From Rhyacophila brunnea (Eukaryota > Arthropoda > Insecta > Trichoptera > Rhyacophilidae): DNA of 64,000 nt. Where the stretch lies: NCBI GenBank assembly GCA_022495005.1, contig JAGYXB010002040.1:1550001-1614000 (forward strand), given 5' to 3'. Shown piece after piece: positions 13,701-27,430 of this stretch. Numbering within the stretch: the first letter of the stretch is position 1; each line of letters opens with the position of its first letter. Below the pieces are notes generated by a model, which had not been told where the DNA came from, searched no databases, and worked only from the letters and a program-made list of their open reading frames with translations. A program made the position numbers and the translations under genes.

Positions 13701-15085
13701 TAAACTGCTGCATTTTCGGTAAATTAAAGCCTAGAAATATATTAAACTATGTTACGTTAACCATCGGAATTGTAGTTATTGCTAGATTTTAGAATTTACT
13801 AGTTCAACAATATTATCAAACAATGTGTTGGTACCTATTAAGAACTTATCTACATGTGTTTTGAATTAGGTCAAATATAATAATATTGATTTTTCCGTCT
13901 GTTATTTGTGCTGCTAATAATTATTACAAAATTGTTGAATCGAAATTACCTGTGTAAAAAAAAAATAATTTAATGTTCACAAAATTATGCTCTGCTGTTA
14001 TAGAGACAAAGTAACAGTGTATTAAAGTAGGCTCATTTATTTGTTTATGAAAAATTCAGAGGTTATTAACCTGCACGTATTTGCCGGCATGTAAACCAAA
14101 CGTATTTATTTACGTTTGTATTCATTCAAGTAAAAAACTGTTCAAATAATGAATAATTACTTTTCGCGATGTCCTCATAGTTGATGTTGAAATACAATTT
14201 ATTATTTCAGCTGTTTTTATTGTATTTTATAAACTATAATGTGTATGTTTACAATAATAAAAGTAACCAAATTATCATTATTAAACAATAATAAACCAAT
14301 TATAACACCGTTATTTTTTGTCGTTAGATACAATGTGTTGACCAACAATCGAATAGAGATCATTATTGATTCTGTGACAAATTCTAACTTCTTTTCGGTA
14401 CTTATCTACTACATAAGTCACATAAGTGCGTTTGTAATGTAGTATTATAGGTTCTTTCTTTCCTTTAACGGTTCTTACTCTAATTTACGACACTTTTAAC
14501 ACATCATTTAGTTGTTTTATTTACCGTTTATTTCCACTAGTAAACACATTCCTGTGATTCACGACACTCAGGTGAGCTGTAAATGGGATTTCGAAGATAA
14601 GTAATGTGCTCCAAAAGACTCATATGGACACTACAAACAAAAGACTGTGGATTTACCTAATTACAGCAATTAACGCGTTTGTAGTATTGATTGCGGATAT
14701 TGACCCCGACCGAAAATGTCGCTATGAACATGTGGTTTTACAATAATTACGTAATTGATAAACTGTTTTTGGAACTTTATTTTTCCGTACGACTTCTAAT
14801 GATAAGCGAATCCATGTACACACAATGTTTTACATCTAGGAATTTAATGTTCTAAATACGTACACCATATTATAAGTTTAAATTAAAACATATCAAAAAG
14901 AGTGGAATATAATATCATGAATACTACTACTACCCACTAACATAATAACGACTTTTTCAATTTTTCTGTTTAATATGTTGAACGATATACCTATCTAGGT
15001 ATTTGGTATTAAATTTTAAAACCGTCCTGCAACTGGAATTCATAAAATAGCCATACCTATCAATATTATTCACAATGTTGTAATA
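10760..15085. other. Non-coding stretch with a moderately GC-rich block at 12.8-13.0 kb
   Basis: No gene seen. The block 12795-12990 includes GTTCAGTG (initiator-like) and CTAGGTCAATAGG, a nuclear-receptor half-site, and could be an enhancer or minor promoter, but no coding exon follows. The remainder is AT-rich. Confidence 0.3.
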
Positions 15086-15089
15086 AGGT

Positions 15090-15393
15090 ATTTTTAAATT
15101 TATTAAGCCCTGCCTAAACCAAACTATAATAGATAAAAAAATATTATTATATCTATGAAATATTCAAAGTTATGTATGAATTAATTGCATAATTTTAGAT
15201 ATTTTATAGATATACGAGTATTTTTTGACTATTATTATGTATTATGGCTTGGTTTCGCAGGGTTTAATTGAATTTTAAAAACTAACCAACACCGTCTGTA
15301 AATTGTTGTCTTATTTATATCAATGAAAACAAATACGTATGACTGACAAAGTTTAGTGTGCAACAGCCTACCTCCACCCTTCGCCAATGATGC
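15090..15393. mobile_element. TA-flanked MITE family A, copy 3 (right half)
   Basis: Only the right part of the element remains, from the TTAAGCCCTGCCTAAACC block to the end CCACCCTTCGCCAATGATGC followed by TA at 15394. A small deletion removes the ATGGCGGATC segment near the end. Confidence 0.78.
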
Positions 15394-15534
15394 TAGTAAA
15401 TTCCGAACTGAATCAAAAATATACATTAATTATTAATCTACGATATAATGGAATTTTTGGTGTAATACCTATTTCACAAAATAATGAATCACAGTTAGAT
15501 TTTTAAATGTGTCTACTTGGGACGAGTTAAATTT

Positions 15535-15830
15535 CGCAATTCGCACAGGAGAGCATGTGGTCGAAGGAGGTAAACGGAAACGGCGCTCGTGGAGCAGCAG
15601 CGGCAGGCGACCCGCCCACAGCCCACAGCCGCCGTGACCTATATCTGGTCGGGGCGGCTTCGTAGTAGGAGTATGGCGGTCGTTGACTCCTGCGGCCGCC
15701 CGCCCCCCGCGCCTACGCCCGCGCTGCGCCGGAAGGTCGCCGGGGTTCGCCGACCCCTGCCCAACTGAGCGACTCAACTGACGGTCGACCACGCTTCCTT
15801 GCATCGCGCGGTGCACACCTAGGCGATCAA
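15535..15830. promoter_or_regulatory. GC-rich island with a - strand RORE-like site
   Basis: Nearly 300 bp of GC-rich sequence in AT-rich DNA. TGACCTATATC at 15635-15645 is the reverse of GATATAGGTCA, one mismatch from the HR3/E75 monomer site. The 115-aa frame on the - strand (15469-15816) is rich in Arg, Gly and Pro and looks like a by-product of composition. Candidate intronic regulatory element. Confidence 0.35.
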
Positions 15831-16601
15831 ATTTTGCTCGACTATCGAACCGCGGTTACATTTTTACGACTCTTACTTTACTGTTAGCCAAAACTTTAAT
15901 CGGATGGATTTCTTCGACCTTTGTGGCGCAAGTACTACCTACTCATTGATCTACCTTTATTTCAATCATCTGTTATATAGGTATTCATTTTAAATTTGCA
16001 GAACCACATTTTAAATTACAAGCCAATGTTCAAAAGTGTCTCTACAACAAACTCATGAAGTACCCTGCCCTCGTAAACTGCATCTACCTTTATTTCAATC
16101 AAATTATTAAATTAATTTTTAATTCTTAAAACTACATTTTAAATTACAAGCCTATGTGAGTGTATTTGCACCAAAATCACGAATTACCTAACCTGCCATC
16201 GTAAAATGCATTAATATACCTACATTGTTATCAAAATGGAGGTGAAGCTCAGATGTTATATTTTTGTTTTCTATTCTGCAACACTGTTTACGAAACATAG
16301 GTACCAATAATTATATTCGACACATTTCACGTTTTAAAAAAAATCTATTTGTACATATAAATAACTTTTGACAATGTACTTACTATATTATTATAGGTAT
16401 ACCTGTTGTGTTGTAGGTATTTGAATTAATAAATAATTTAATTTGATCAATAGTAGAACAATACTAGCAAATTTCTGTCTTAATATCTTTGGCCATTTTT
16501 GGACAAAATCTGTAAATACATAATTTATCAAGAATTATGAAATATATGAGAAATGTTTCTTTATAACAAAATGATTGTTTTGCAGAATAATCTATAAGAC
16601 G

Positions 16602-16832
16602 TCTCTGTTCTGGCAGAACACACTAACTGGAGAATACTAGTTTTGAGTAATTTGACTTTGTAGTTGTTAAAATATTTGAAATGGTCTATCATGTGAGTTT
16701 ATTAAGTAATCGTAAAAAGGATGACTTTAAAATAAAGACTGTTTATTTATTAAGAAGGTTAGGGAAATAAGGAACATTTTGTTATAACTCAATCTCATTT
16801 TTTAGAATTAGTGTCTTCTGCCAGAACAGTGA
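16602..16832. mobile_element. Short MITE with 24-bp terminal inverted repeats
   Basis: Left end has CTGTTCTGGCAGAA and then ACACTAA; right end has TTAGTGTCTTCTGCCAGAAC, the mirror with two mismatches. 231 bp, AT-rich, no ORF. Flanking target duplication is unclear. Confidence 0.65.
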
Positions 16833-17508
16833 CGAAGATTAGTATTGGTAGGTAAATCATTCAACAGTCGTACCGTGGATGGGACGGCAAAAGCGATTCG
16901 TAGTTGTATCGGCAACGATTGTAAGCATACCTACGAATTCTCTATTGTATCACAGAATGGTTACTATAGCAGTATAGCACCTACCTATACTAAAATATTA
17001 TTACAAAGTATGTAGTATTTTTGCTAGAACTCTATTGTTTCGAAAATATATGCACATTATGTAAAAGTTTTTTTTAGAAATACCTAGTATTTTTTCCGGA
17101 TAGAAGTCGAGTGTGTTATCTAGAAAAATCAACATACCATCTTCTCGGTATTAACATGGATAATTTCCACGTTGTTCCATTCATTGGGGAATTTCGCGTA
17201 TGATGTCATCGTCGGCGCTGCCAGTCATTGACCCAAACCAGGTAAAACGTGTTTACATTCCTATTCAAGGAAACAAAATTTCTGGAATCCGCCGCTATTT
17301 ACCGTTCGAATTATTATTTATAATACTTATATCAAAATATGTACGGTTGCCTACAATCGGATTACCAGGAAAGCATGTGACGACACGGTTTGTATGTCAC
17401 ACGCACACCGGCGCGCCGCACAGACACATGCGCCCGGATAACTGCATATCGCCCCGTAGGCTCGCAAATAGATCGCTGCGCGGTCTATGTGGGTAAATAG
17501 AAGCCTTT

Positions 17509-17521
17509 GGTTCATTGACCT
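17509..17521 (+). promoter_or_regulatory. Consensus ecdysone response element (IR1)
   Basis: GGTTCATTGACCT matches the canonical EcR/USP element RGKTCANTGACCY at all 13 positions. It lies in a GC-rich patch (17.38-17.62 kb) about 14.5 kb upstream of the E75B start. A weaker relative, CAGTCATTGACCC, is 290 bp upstream at about 17221-17233. E75 is a direct ecdysone target in other insects, so an intronic EcRE is expected. Confidence 0.5.
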
Positions 17522-17726
17522 ACTGCAAAGTATCTTACCGCTCCTGCGCGCCGGGTCACCGCTGTTTTTCCTCCACCCGCTCGAACGCGAACGTCTACCT
17601 GACTTCGCCCGGGAAACTCGCAACTTGCTTGAATGAGATTCTGGATTTTTGGCGCTTTTCTTAACAATTTTATTATTTTTCATTATACTATTTATTGTAG
17701 TTAACTTCTTTATCATAGTTTAAAAA

Positions 17727-18090
17727 TGCATGAAAAAAAGAACTGTGACACCAAAATTCGTCACGGAATATTTTAAAGTATCAAGGCAGCATAAATATAT
17801 TCTGAACCCGAAAAGATAGAAACACATTTTAAATATAGAACATTCCTTACAAGTGAAATGAGTTTTCGTGTCATAAGAATGAAATCATTAGATATACGTA
17901 ACACAATTTCGATCAATAAATTAAAACAAGATTTTACAGATTTTAAAATAATAATTATTATTTAGTACCTAGTATATTTAACTGATTTTATTCGTATTTT
18001 AACCGATTTCAAATTGTTAATTTGAATTTTAATTGTCATTATCAAGTTTTATTTATTATTTACGTCATAATATTAACGTAAATAAATATG
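17727..18090 (+). repeat. Dispersed repeat family C, copy 1
   Basis: Shares ordered blocks with three other loci: TTCGTCACG, AAGTATCAAGGCAGCATAAA, ACACATTTTAAATATAGAAC, and a later ATTTTAATTGTCATTATCA segment. Class unknown. No coding frame and no inverted ends seen. Confidence 0.6.
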
Positions 18091-19081
18091 TTAATATAAC
18101 TCAACCCATCCTTAGTATTCGCACATGCACATATTATTGTGTATATCGTTCACTGTTTATTAGATATGTATTGAATATGATTCTACATTTCCTTCTCTAC
18201 TAAATGATACAACTAGATAAGTCAGAAGTTAATGGGAACTGTAGGTATTAATTTTGTGTTGAAATTATTAGATAACTTTAAAACCACAAATGCATTAATT
18301 AAATAAAATAATATGTATATCTACAATATTTTTTTATACAATTGGGAACTTCTTCCCAAGCACAATTTTGCATTTTTATTTTTAATAATAATTATAGCCT
18401 AGATTTATGTTAATCAACAAGTAAAGTTTAAATTTCATTTTCCCAACAATAACCAAATCAGAGTTATCTAGTTGTAGTATTGAGGTAACGATATATATGT
18501 AGAACGAGTGTATCTACATTATATAAAACAATAGTTTTATTTTAAATGGTGGAAATTAATTCATTAAAAAATCTCATCTTATATCATTAAGTGGTTCTTT
18601 GAACCTAACTCGTTTTGTTACTATTCTAATATATTGGTTCCAAAAGGATCCCTCTGTCGACATGGAGGTGGAAGTAAATGGCAATTGGCTCGCTATGCAT
18701 CCAACTAACGGATAGACAATTTATATGACGCGAGAGGAGTATGGTTTGAGCGTCGACCTGACCGCCTTGCGTCTTGCATTCCGCTCTCGATTGGAATTGC
18801 TATCTTCTGTTGGTATTGGAATCGAGAGCGTTCTGAGCTCATGACGCTTCGGGATGGATGCCGAGACGCAGGTAGGTACGTATGATCACAGACTCACGAG
18901 TTCACCGGCGGCTCTTCCGCGTTTACGAAAATGTCCAAGAATCAGTTGCATTAGGTCAGATGCTATCAATTTAAAACAAAATGTAACTCAATTTAGGATA
19001 ATTTTATTATAAACGTTAGTAATTATATAATTATTTAATTAAGTAGTAATTATTTAATTAAGTATGTAATATTGCTTGATG

Positions 19082-19570
19082 CAAAAGAATGTGAGACCAA
19101 TATTCGTCACGAAGTTATTGTATCGAAGTATCAAGACAGTATGATAAACGAGGAGGTATTTTATTTGATTCGAATGGAACAGATCTGAAAAATCAATCAC
19201 AAATTTTAAATATAGAACATTCGAAACGAGTGAAATATTTTTTTTATCAGATCAATGAATTGATTAAGTATAACATAAAATAATATTCTAATAGATTTAA
19301 GTTTTGTACAATTCCATTTGAGTCCTTTTTTGCGACCCGGGTTTCGCCTTTCGGCATTTCAGGTGCTGTGTATACTTACCAAAAGGCAAACACACTGACA
19401 ATGGACATTATAACTATAACTTACAAAATAGTATGTTAATATTTATCATATCTATGTTTCTTTGGTGTGAGAAGAAAACGGTTTCTTAGTCCTAAAAAAT
19501 ACATATTTTTTTATAATTTTATTGAAATTCGTGTTTTAACACGTTTTAAATGGTTAATTTGCAATCCTAC
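19082..19570 (+). repeat. Dispersed repeat family C, copy 2
   Basis: Blocks in the same order: GTGAGACCAATATTCGTCAC, ACGAGGAGGTATT, TTTTAAATATAGAACATTCG, AATGAATTGATTAAGTATAA, and a tail with TTTCTTAGTCCTAAAAA. Same strand as the other three copies. Confidence 0.6.
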
Positions 19571-20302
19571 ATATTTTTTCCAATGTATACCCAACATATT
19601 TATAGAATTAGAATTATTTTATAGAATGGCTGACAACCATTATTCGTGAGGAGGCCAAGGATTATAGAGCAAATGTAAAAAACATTGGTAGGTACGTTAT
19701 ATTAAATGAAATGGTAAGAATATAATGGTTAATGACATTATGTGTATTGGCGACTTGATAATCTCTGTAGTAGATGCAACGCAACGAGGAAGTCAAGCCT
19801 AGTTGCAGTTGTTTCGCTCTAGCAAATGCAGTTTCTCACGTCATTTCTCTGGTTAGTGAGTAGTAGCAAGAGTTCAGATATTTACGAGACTGCCTCCACC
19901 ATAATAGCAGCGTCGTCGCAACGAGCCGAGGGTTGCGACACCATGAGATATGCACCGCAAGAAAGTATTCCTCCGCGCAATAGTAATTGGCAACGCTTAA
20001 ATTAAAACTCTTTTAAAATGACGTTGAAAAACGATGTGATGAAATGTTTAGCCTCTTTACTGGTTTGGCGCTTCCTTGATTTAAAACGGAGTATTACTGC
20101 ATTCACGTGGATGTTTTGACAGTCGAATGTACCAAGTGATTGCAGCTATTTTTGGTATGACTACATTATGTGGCTACATTATACTATATTTATATTATTG
20201 TAATCTGGTGATATGATTATGTGTCTACGTCTAATAAATATTGACCCTCTTTACATTGATTTATTTAAATCTATGACGTGAATAATCAAAATAACAGTTT
20301 AC

Positions 20303-20490
20303 TCGACCATGTCCGATCCTAATAAGATCATATGGGCCTTCCACAGAGTGGAGGTTTTGTGTTAACAGATTTTGTTTTTTACGAGAAATGGATGTCAGCC
20401 GCTTGCTAAACCTATCTGGTCCATACACTAATTGAAAAACAATATGTGTACTTGCCAGACCCAGGATTCTAACCTGACCCACGACGCTAT
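20303..20490 (-). mobile_element. tRNA-derived SINE, copy 2 (head truncated)
   Basis: Same family as the copy at 9.5 kb, - strand. Tail and body are present, and the B-box region is mutated (GGATTCTAACC as read on +). The head is cut off after CACGACGCTAT, where AT-rich DNA begins. Older and probably silent. Confidence 0.8.
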
Positions 20491-23400
20491 AAAATTTAAT
20501 AATAATTTAATAAATCATTTTTACGATAAAATAAACGTATCACACGGTAGAAATTTACAAGAAAATGTATTGTCAACTGTTATTAAAACAATTTAATGAA
20601 ATATTAAGTTTTACAACACAAATTAAGAGAACTGATTCCCTGTTTATTTTTTAAAAACATAAAACTTAAAAGCTAATTATTTCGGGTTTACAAAAACGTG
20701 TAGTTTGATCTATAAATGCATTGCATTGCGTGTTCTAATTTATTTTCAACCGTGGGCATGTTCGAGGACGTCTTTTTGACTTTAAATATTATAGTATTAT
20801 AAATCAACAATCAATCGATGTGCGATAAACAATACGAATTCAATTATGTTATATTGCTAACCCTGCCAATGCAATAATGGAGTAAGTAGTGATGAGACGA
20901 TTATGTGTATTTTTCGCATGCTGCTGACCTATCGTGAACGGAGACAGTGGTCGCATTGCGATCTCGGTCGCTTGACGCCTTACCAGTTATCTCCGGTCAG
21001 ACTGGATTCACATCTTGCCACGGGACTTGCATATCCGCCGGCACTACATGCGAGAGTGGAAACAAAATGGAAATTGACGGATTCGTCCTGTGTAATTACT
21101 TCCGAAATTAAATCTGGCCATTGAATATTACATGTCTTGCTTTTAGCTACTAGCTGGAGTATCATGAGGGATTTTGGGGCAATGAGCGGTATTAGTGGTC
21201 CTGATTTAACTCTTTAACTGGATGGAAACAACCGGTATCAAAATATTCCAAGCCCATTTTTTCTTTCGTTGACTAATCACCATATAGGTAATTCCTGATG
21301 ACGTTAGGTCACATTGATTTTTAAGTTTTTCAAAAACATTTATAAATTTAATGATACTTCACAGCTTATAATATAACTCCTTGCGTGTTTTTGACTGAGT
21401 GTTTTTCGATTCAGTCAGTTATTGTCTTCAATAATTACCTACTAAAATGTGGTAAACTAGATATTAATATGGTTCTCCATGAAATTGTATCTTTTGGCAT
21501 CTTACGTCGGTTGACTGTTTACGTTGGATTTACGGTGCACTGAACTCTCGCGGAGTTACGAGACAGTCGCGGCCGCCTCACTCTTCAGTAAAGAGATCAC
21601 CGGCTAAATTCACCGACTGCTAAAGTTACAGAACTTGTCCAGTTGTGACGCGAAGAAACTGGACGGATGACAGTTTAGGTCCGCCTCTCCGCCTCGATGC
21701 AATCCGCGTGCGCTTTTCCAAATCACGCGACTTGGCGCTGATGGATGTCTGCGGGTCGTGGGAAATGAAGATTATTGTTACTGCATCAATAGCATGCAAA
21801 TTGCCTCATTTCTTTTTAAATCGATTTGAAAGTGATTTGAAGAGTGGCAAGCAATCACACAGATTATTGACGATTGATCACACTCGTTAAGAAGTTTTTT
21901 AAAACTATAAATCATATTCGTATTCCTGTAATATAAAATATTACATTCATTTATTACCCATTGAACGAAGCCTAAAAATAATAATTTAGACGTTCATCCT
22001 TTTCTTGGCCACAAATCACACGTAATGTCTACTGTCTACCTATTTATGTATACATTAATTTAAGTTATTTGTGAACAAATTTACCCTGTTCCTACCTTCA
22101 AATAAAATTAAGTAAACCGTAATATATTTCTCATTTGTTACTTGCTTACTTAGTCCATATCTGCTCATTTAGTTGGAAGATATGGACAGCACGCGGTGCC
22201 TCCAAGAATCACTGACACTCGCCAGGCTCTTACGTATTTCCAGGTTATGGTAACGTCCCGTAGCTACACCGTATACACCCTGCGAATAGTAATTTAGCAG
22301 CTTTTCAGGGCTCCAGAATTCGGTTGACGTTTATACCTATATCTATCATTACTATAAAATTCTTTTTACATTATATTTTATGCGTAAAATCATCTTTGAC
22401 CAATTCCAAATATGGTGACTGTGGTTATGTAACGTACCTACACGGGTTTATAATTTTTTCAATGGTAAATATAAGTACCTAAGTATTCATTTTAATCTCG
22501 ATTGAAGACCGAAGACACTCGTTTTAATTGACTGCTTTTAACAAACGAAATGGACATGCTTGTTATTAATGGTAACTACTGTAAACATCAGCTGTTCAGC
22601 GTAGAACTTAAAAAAACATCCCCCATACGTCATGGGGACGTACGTCGTAGACAATAGTTACAATTAGTGTTGAATTTGAATTGTTCGAGGTAACGTAAAT
22701 TAGTACTGGATTCAGTTCGTAGCGAAATATTTATTTATTATTTTAATCAAATTAATTTCCTGTCTAACGCAATATTTACATCGTTCCATTTTATTTACTA
22801 TCGGTGTCAAGCAGACAATTAATACAATTAAAGGCGCCATAAGCGTTGTTACCATTTGTGAATTCATTTACTTTAATACATTGAAGTAGTTGTTATATTT
22901 TTCGCCATTAGCAATTGAAATGATACGCTATTATGAGTGGTTGTTGCGCAACCGACCGCCTTATGTGGCGCACGACAAAAAATAACAACACTCGATCGAG
23001 AATCGAGATGAAAACAGTCTCACGTTTGCTGTAATGAAAATATTCTTCGCTCCAGCGAACCTCATTATCAACACAACTCTCAGGTAAAAGTATTCATATC
23101 GAGCCAACGTTTTGTATTTTATAAATAATTTAATAATGACTTCCATTTTCACGTCGAACAGAGTAGTATCAAATTAGTCTCATTTGACCAAAAGTAAGGA
23201 TCCATACTAAATTGAAAAACGCATTAGACTATAATAATTATTATCAATATATATTCAAATAAGTTGGATGCTTGAAATAAATAAATCAATAGATATACGA
23301 GTTTAAAACTTTTGTATTTACACAATATTATTAATTAATGGTGTCACGATGTCTACTGAAATTTCATTCTTGTCCTTAAACTACAATATTAAAATGACAA

Positions 23401-23984
23401 TTTCGATTATCGCTTTTTGAAAGCTTAATAGCTTTCAACGTAGGTATTCTTCCCCAATATGATGGTCGATGTCAATTTTTTGACAATTTAGCTACCTATC
23501 TAATATAGGGTGTTACTTCTCAGTCGTTGTCTTATTACTGAGGATCATTGTTTTCGTATTCCAGTTCCTGGGTACTCTGCTCATGATTTTCCTTCAGTTT
23601 ATTCCTGAACTTAGCTGAGCGAATTGCCGATAACAATTGAAGATCCTGTTGGATTAACGTTAATAATATAATTACATTGCTACATATATATTTTATGATT
23701 TGGCAAAAGTTTGTGTTGGAATTTATAATATTTGAAATGAATTTGGTTAATAATAATGTAAATGCATTATTCTAGTCTAGGAGAAATGCATTCAGCAAAG
23801 TTTGTTGATTTCGTTTAAATCGAGTTGCGATAGACTGTAATGTAAACGAATACACTGTAATGATAGCATTTCGCAAAAAAATGCGGGAATTAAAAAAATA
23901 CAAATAATTGAAACGCCGTGAGTTGAATGTATCGTTGCGCAGCTGCAGAAGGACGTCGGCAATTTCAAAATTCGAATACGAGCG

Positions 23985-24340
23985 CCGCGTATTTTTGGCG
24001 GGGGATGGACGGTGATTCGCAAACGGCGTCGGGGCACCGGCGCGACGGATCGTTGAGGTAGGCAAGTGCTCGCCGCCCGCGGAGGGGGCGCCGTGACGTA
24101 GCAGTGACGTCAAGCCAGCGAATATACTTTCTGACAGCGGGGCCAACGGCCGGCGGGTCGTTGCTCTTTGGCTTTGCATATCGGCGAGGTGCGAGTGTAG
24201 TTGCGTGCTGCACGTACGCGCGTTGCGTGCGTCGCGCGTGTGTGGGTGCGCAGGACGCGAGGAGTCGCTTCCTCTGCTGATTAGGGCATTCAGGAAGAGC
24301 TGCCGCGGCCTGAATCGATCCGAATACCGTTCTTCTATAA
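23985..24340. promoter_or_regulatory. GC-rich island with CRE and Z-DNA-prone run
   Basis: Strongest GC island before the E75B promoter. It contains a perfect CRE TGACGTCA at 24105-24112 and a run of alternating purine-pyrimidine bases around 24208-24222 (TGCACGTACGCGCG). Short ORFs on both strands (65-135 aa) resemble no protein I know. It could be a promoter for another isoform or a non-coding RNA, but no TSS can be assigned. Confidence 0.35.
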
Positions 24341-26987
24341 TCTCGGAATGCTCATCAAGTCGACTGACAAAATTGTCAGGCTACTTTTACCGTGCCTACT
24401 AAAACTTCTCATGTATCAATCATAACTTCTTTATTCATGCACTAATTTCGCATTGTATCTATCACTTTTTTTATTCACCAAAGGAGTTCATATTAAATGT
24501 GTTTTGAATTGATGTTTGATGGCCTGTTTGATGGTTTGAATCACTCGTGTGGCAAGTTCAAATGGTTGAACCTATATCATCGACCTATTAGTTTAAACAA
24601 ATGGAGATATTATCCCTATCACACCATACTGTAGAGTTGTAGACTGTAGAGCTAGGTAACGATAATGACATTCCCCAATTAGCCCTTTTTTTAAATTCTT
24701 ACAATACATTATTGAAAGCGTCAAATATTATTTACATTAATTGTAGATTAGGGGCAAATTATTTATCTTCCTATAGGTCTTAAGGAAAATTCATCTTCAA
24801 GCAAGTATGGTCAATAGGTATGTATATTTTGCTAGAATATTGATACATACATATTTTATTATATATTAAAAATAATATTATGAAGAGTAAAGCCTGCGTG
24901 ATTAATATTAGTAATCAAACATTTTCTTGCACATATTTCTTTGTCTGTTTTTTCCGATTGTAATGCGGTTTCTTCTTTCGAGAGATGTTCAAGTCCATCA
25001 GTCATCGTCATATTATTTTCTGCTCTGCATCTTTCGCCCCTCGCATGGCCGATAATGAGAATGACTAAGCTATTCCGATTACTAGTAGCGCCGCGCGCAC
25101 ACCGAGTAAAAATACCGTGGCAACAAAATAACCAAATGTCGGTCAAAAAAACAAACACGGATCCCGAGAAGCGATCAAGTTGTTTTCGACATTTTTATTT
25201 TTTTAAAATAATTTTCTTCACGAAGCGTGCAGCTTTCGGAGACCGAGCAAGAAATCTCGAGTTTGTAGGCGGGGGCGGCACAGAAAGCGGCCAATTTTTT
25301 GATTTATTTGTTCGTGAATAATAATGGAATGCAAACGCTTGATCCCATTCCGAGCACTGGAAATAGACGCGGATTTTCGGTTTTCCGCAAGTTTAATTGA
25401 ATCTGTTTTGCGTAGGTATGATCACCCCACATTCTCAATTGCCAGTTACCACCCACTGAAAGATTTTAGTTAATAAAATGCTAATATTTATTATGATATT
25501 TGGTTTAAGTTTAAGAAAATGATATAATAAATAATAATACACTCGATAAGCGTATAAATCGTCAAAACCTAATAATAGATCATGAGTAATTATAAACAAT
25601 TAAAATACTACACTCAAGAGGTGTAAAATCGTCCATTCTGGGAACAATGGTAACGTATTGGGAATTTAATAGAGTTACCTAACTAATGAAAATGTTGTAC
25701 CGAGATATTCATTTTATTTTCCAATTCGGTCACTGGTATGTACATAATAGGTATATTATATTTATGAAAATTTATAATGCTTATGAATTGAATGAATTCA
25801 GAGAAAGGACTGTTTGTACGTTGGCGTTTTTTTCTTACGCGCAGCCTGAATAATTCGGTGCCATGGTCACATTGAACAATATTGCTAGCGTTATGAAATC
25901 GACGCTGAAAGCGTGCTTGTAGTTTTTTTTTCAACAAAAAATGACACGAATCGACAATGCTATTTTGATCGTATGCAATTAAAACTATTGATAGTTCGTA
26001 TACATTGAAAATATTACTAATTATGTACTACGCGATTCACGGAGACTAGAGTAAAGACGTCTAAAAACTTCGTATGCAAATATTCATTGATGGGCATAAA
26101 ATTTAATGACAAAAATTAATTATAGAAACTAAAGAAACAAGGTTAGGTGTGGAAAGTGAAAAACTTGTTAAAAAGCAGGACGAATATAGTCACGCAGTGG
26201 TTATCAGAATTACAGAAGACTCGAGAAAAGGTACACTTGAGGGCAGCTGGGTTCACGAGATGGTTCTACGGAACTTAGGTACCTATCTACATGACAGGGA
26301 AAAATATAATTTGAAGAATTGTTTATAATTATTATATTATCAAAAGAAGTCTTTGTAGTAAAAGTACCTAGCGCAATCATAGTTTTTATATCAGAAAATC
26401 ATAAGTTTGTTGATTGTGAATTTAATAAGTATCTATTGTAAGGTGAATTTTTAACTCACTAATGCGCATTGTGCAATTGACGAATCACGCAATTCTCTTG
26501 TTACGTACGTAGGTACTCTTTCTTTCTTATAAACACCTTTATATCGCGCACGATTATTATTTGGACTTCCTACCATTTGTAATTTGTACGAACAGCAGGT
26601 ATTTACTTACTTACCTATCTACTCTCACGGAAAAAAAACAATAACAAAAGTATCATTATTTAACTAGGTACATCGGCTCCAAATATAACGGGAAACCGTT
26701 GGTATTGGCATGTCTGTCTGTGCGAGCCATTCCGCGCCGTAGCTCTGTGTTATTGCACGGATAGAATGAGTGGGAGGGATTGTAGCCCCCTTCTCTTTCC
26801 TCTGGCCCCTCATGGCCGGGCAATGAACCTAGGCCCTTCGGTCGGCTCCAGCCAACACACAAACGAGTCAAGTCGTGGTACCTACTTTATTATTTACAGG
26901 TAGATGGATACTTAGCAGGATGGACATTGAAGCGCGTGCAAAAATGTAACGTACCGGGAAAATATGTATTAAGTTAATAATTAAAAA

Positions 26988-27430
26988 TCGCCTGAAAGAA
27001 AAGAATTTGAGATAAAAAATCGTCACGAAATATTAATATAAAGTATCAGGGCAATATAAAGTTCGAGGAGGTATTCGATTTGAATGCAATGAACCAAAAA
27101 TAAATAAAGACAATGTTTTAAATATACTCGTAGAACATTGGAAGTAAGTTCTTAATATGAATTTCCCGGCTTAAATTAATAATATAACACAAATGCTAAT
27201 GTTGGTAACAAAAACGGTGTGATATGAAGAGGATAGAGGATCCTAGTCCTAAAAACACAAAAGTCATAAATTTAATATTCTACGATTTTCTTAAAATTCA
27301 TGTTTTATTTGTTGGTACTTCTGATTTTATTCAAATGTGTTAAAATATCTAGTCGTTAATTACCATTTTAATTGTCGTTATTACGTTTTACTTCTGCCGT
27401 GCGTGGTGATCACATAAAATAAATATACAC
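26988..27430 (+). repeat. Dispersed repeat family C, copy 3
   Basis: Blocks TCGCCTGAAAGAAAAGAAT, ATCGTCACGAAATATT, AGTATCAGGGCAATATAAA, TTCGAGGAGGTATTCGATT, then TCCTAGTCCTAAAAACAC and an AT-rich end. The longest copy of this family together with copy 2. Confidence 0.6.

Larger units (their letters stand above)
18590..26980. other. Non-coding stretch between repeats
   Basis: Besides the listed repeats, the SINE and the island at 24 kb, there are small GC-rich patches at 18.64-18.93 kb (with hairpin GCTCTCGATT/AATCGAGAGC, 18783-18829), 19.78-19.95 kb, 20.9-21.1 kb, 21.5-21.75 kb and 26.7-26.87 kb. No exon was recognised in any of them. Confidence 0.3.

Noticed and set aside
15469..15816. 115-aa Arg/Gly-rich frame on - strand
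   Set aside because: Composition matches a GC island; no start context, splice sites or known motif.
24941..25321. 126-aa frame on + strand
   Set aside because: No domain resemblance, low-complexity end, and an overlapping 99-aa frame on the other strand; likely chance.
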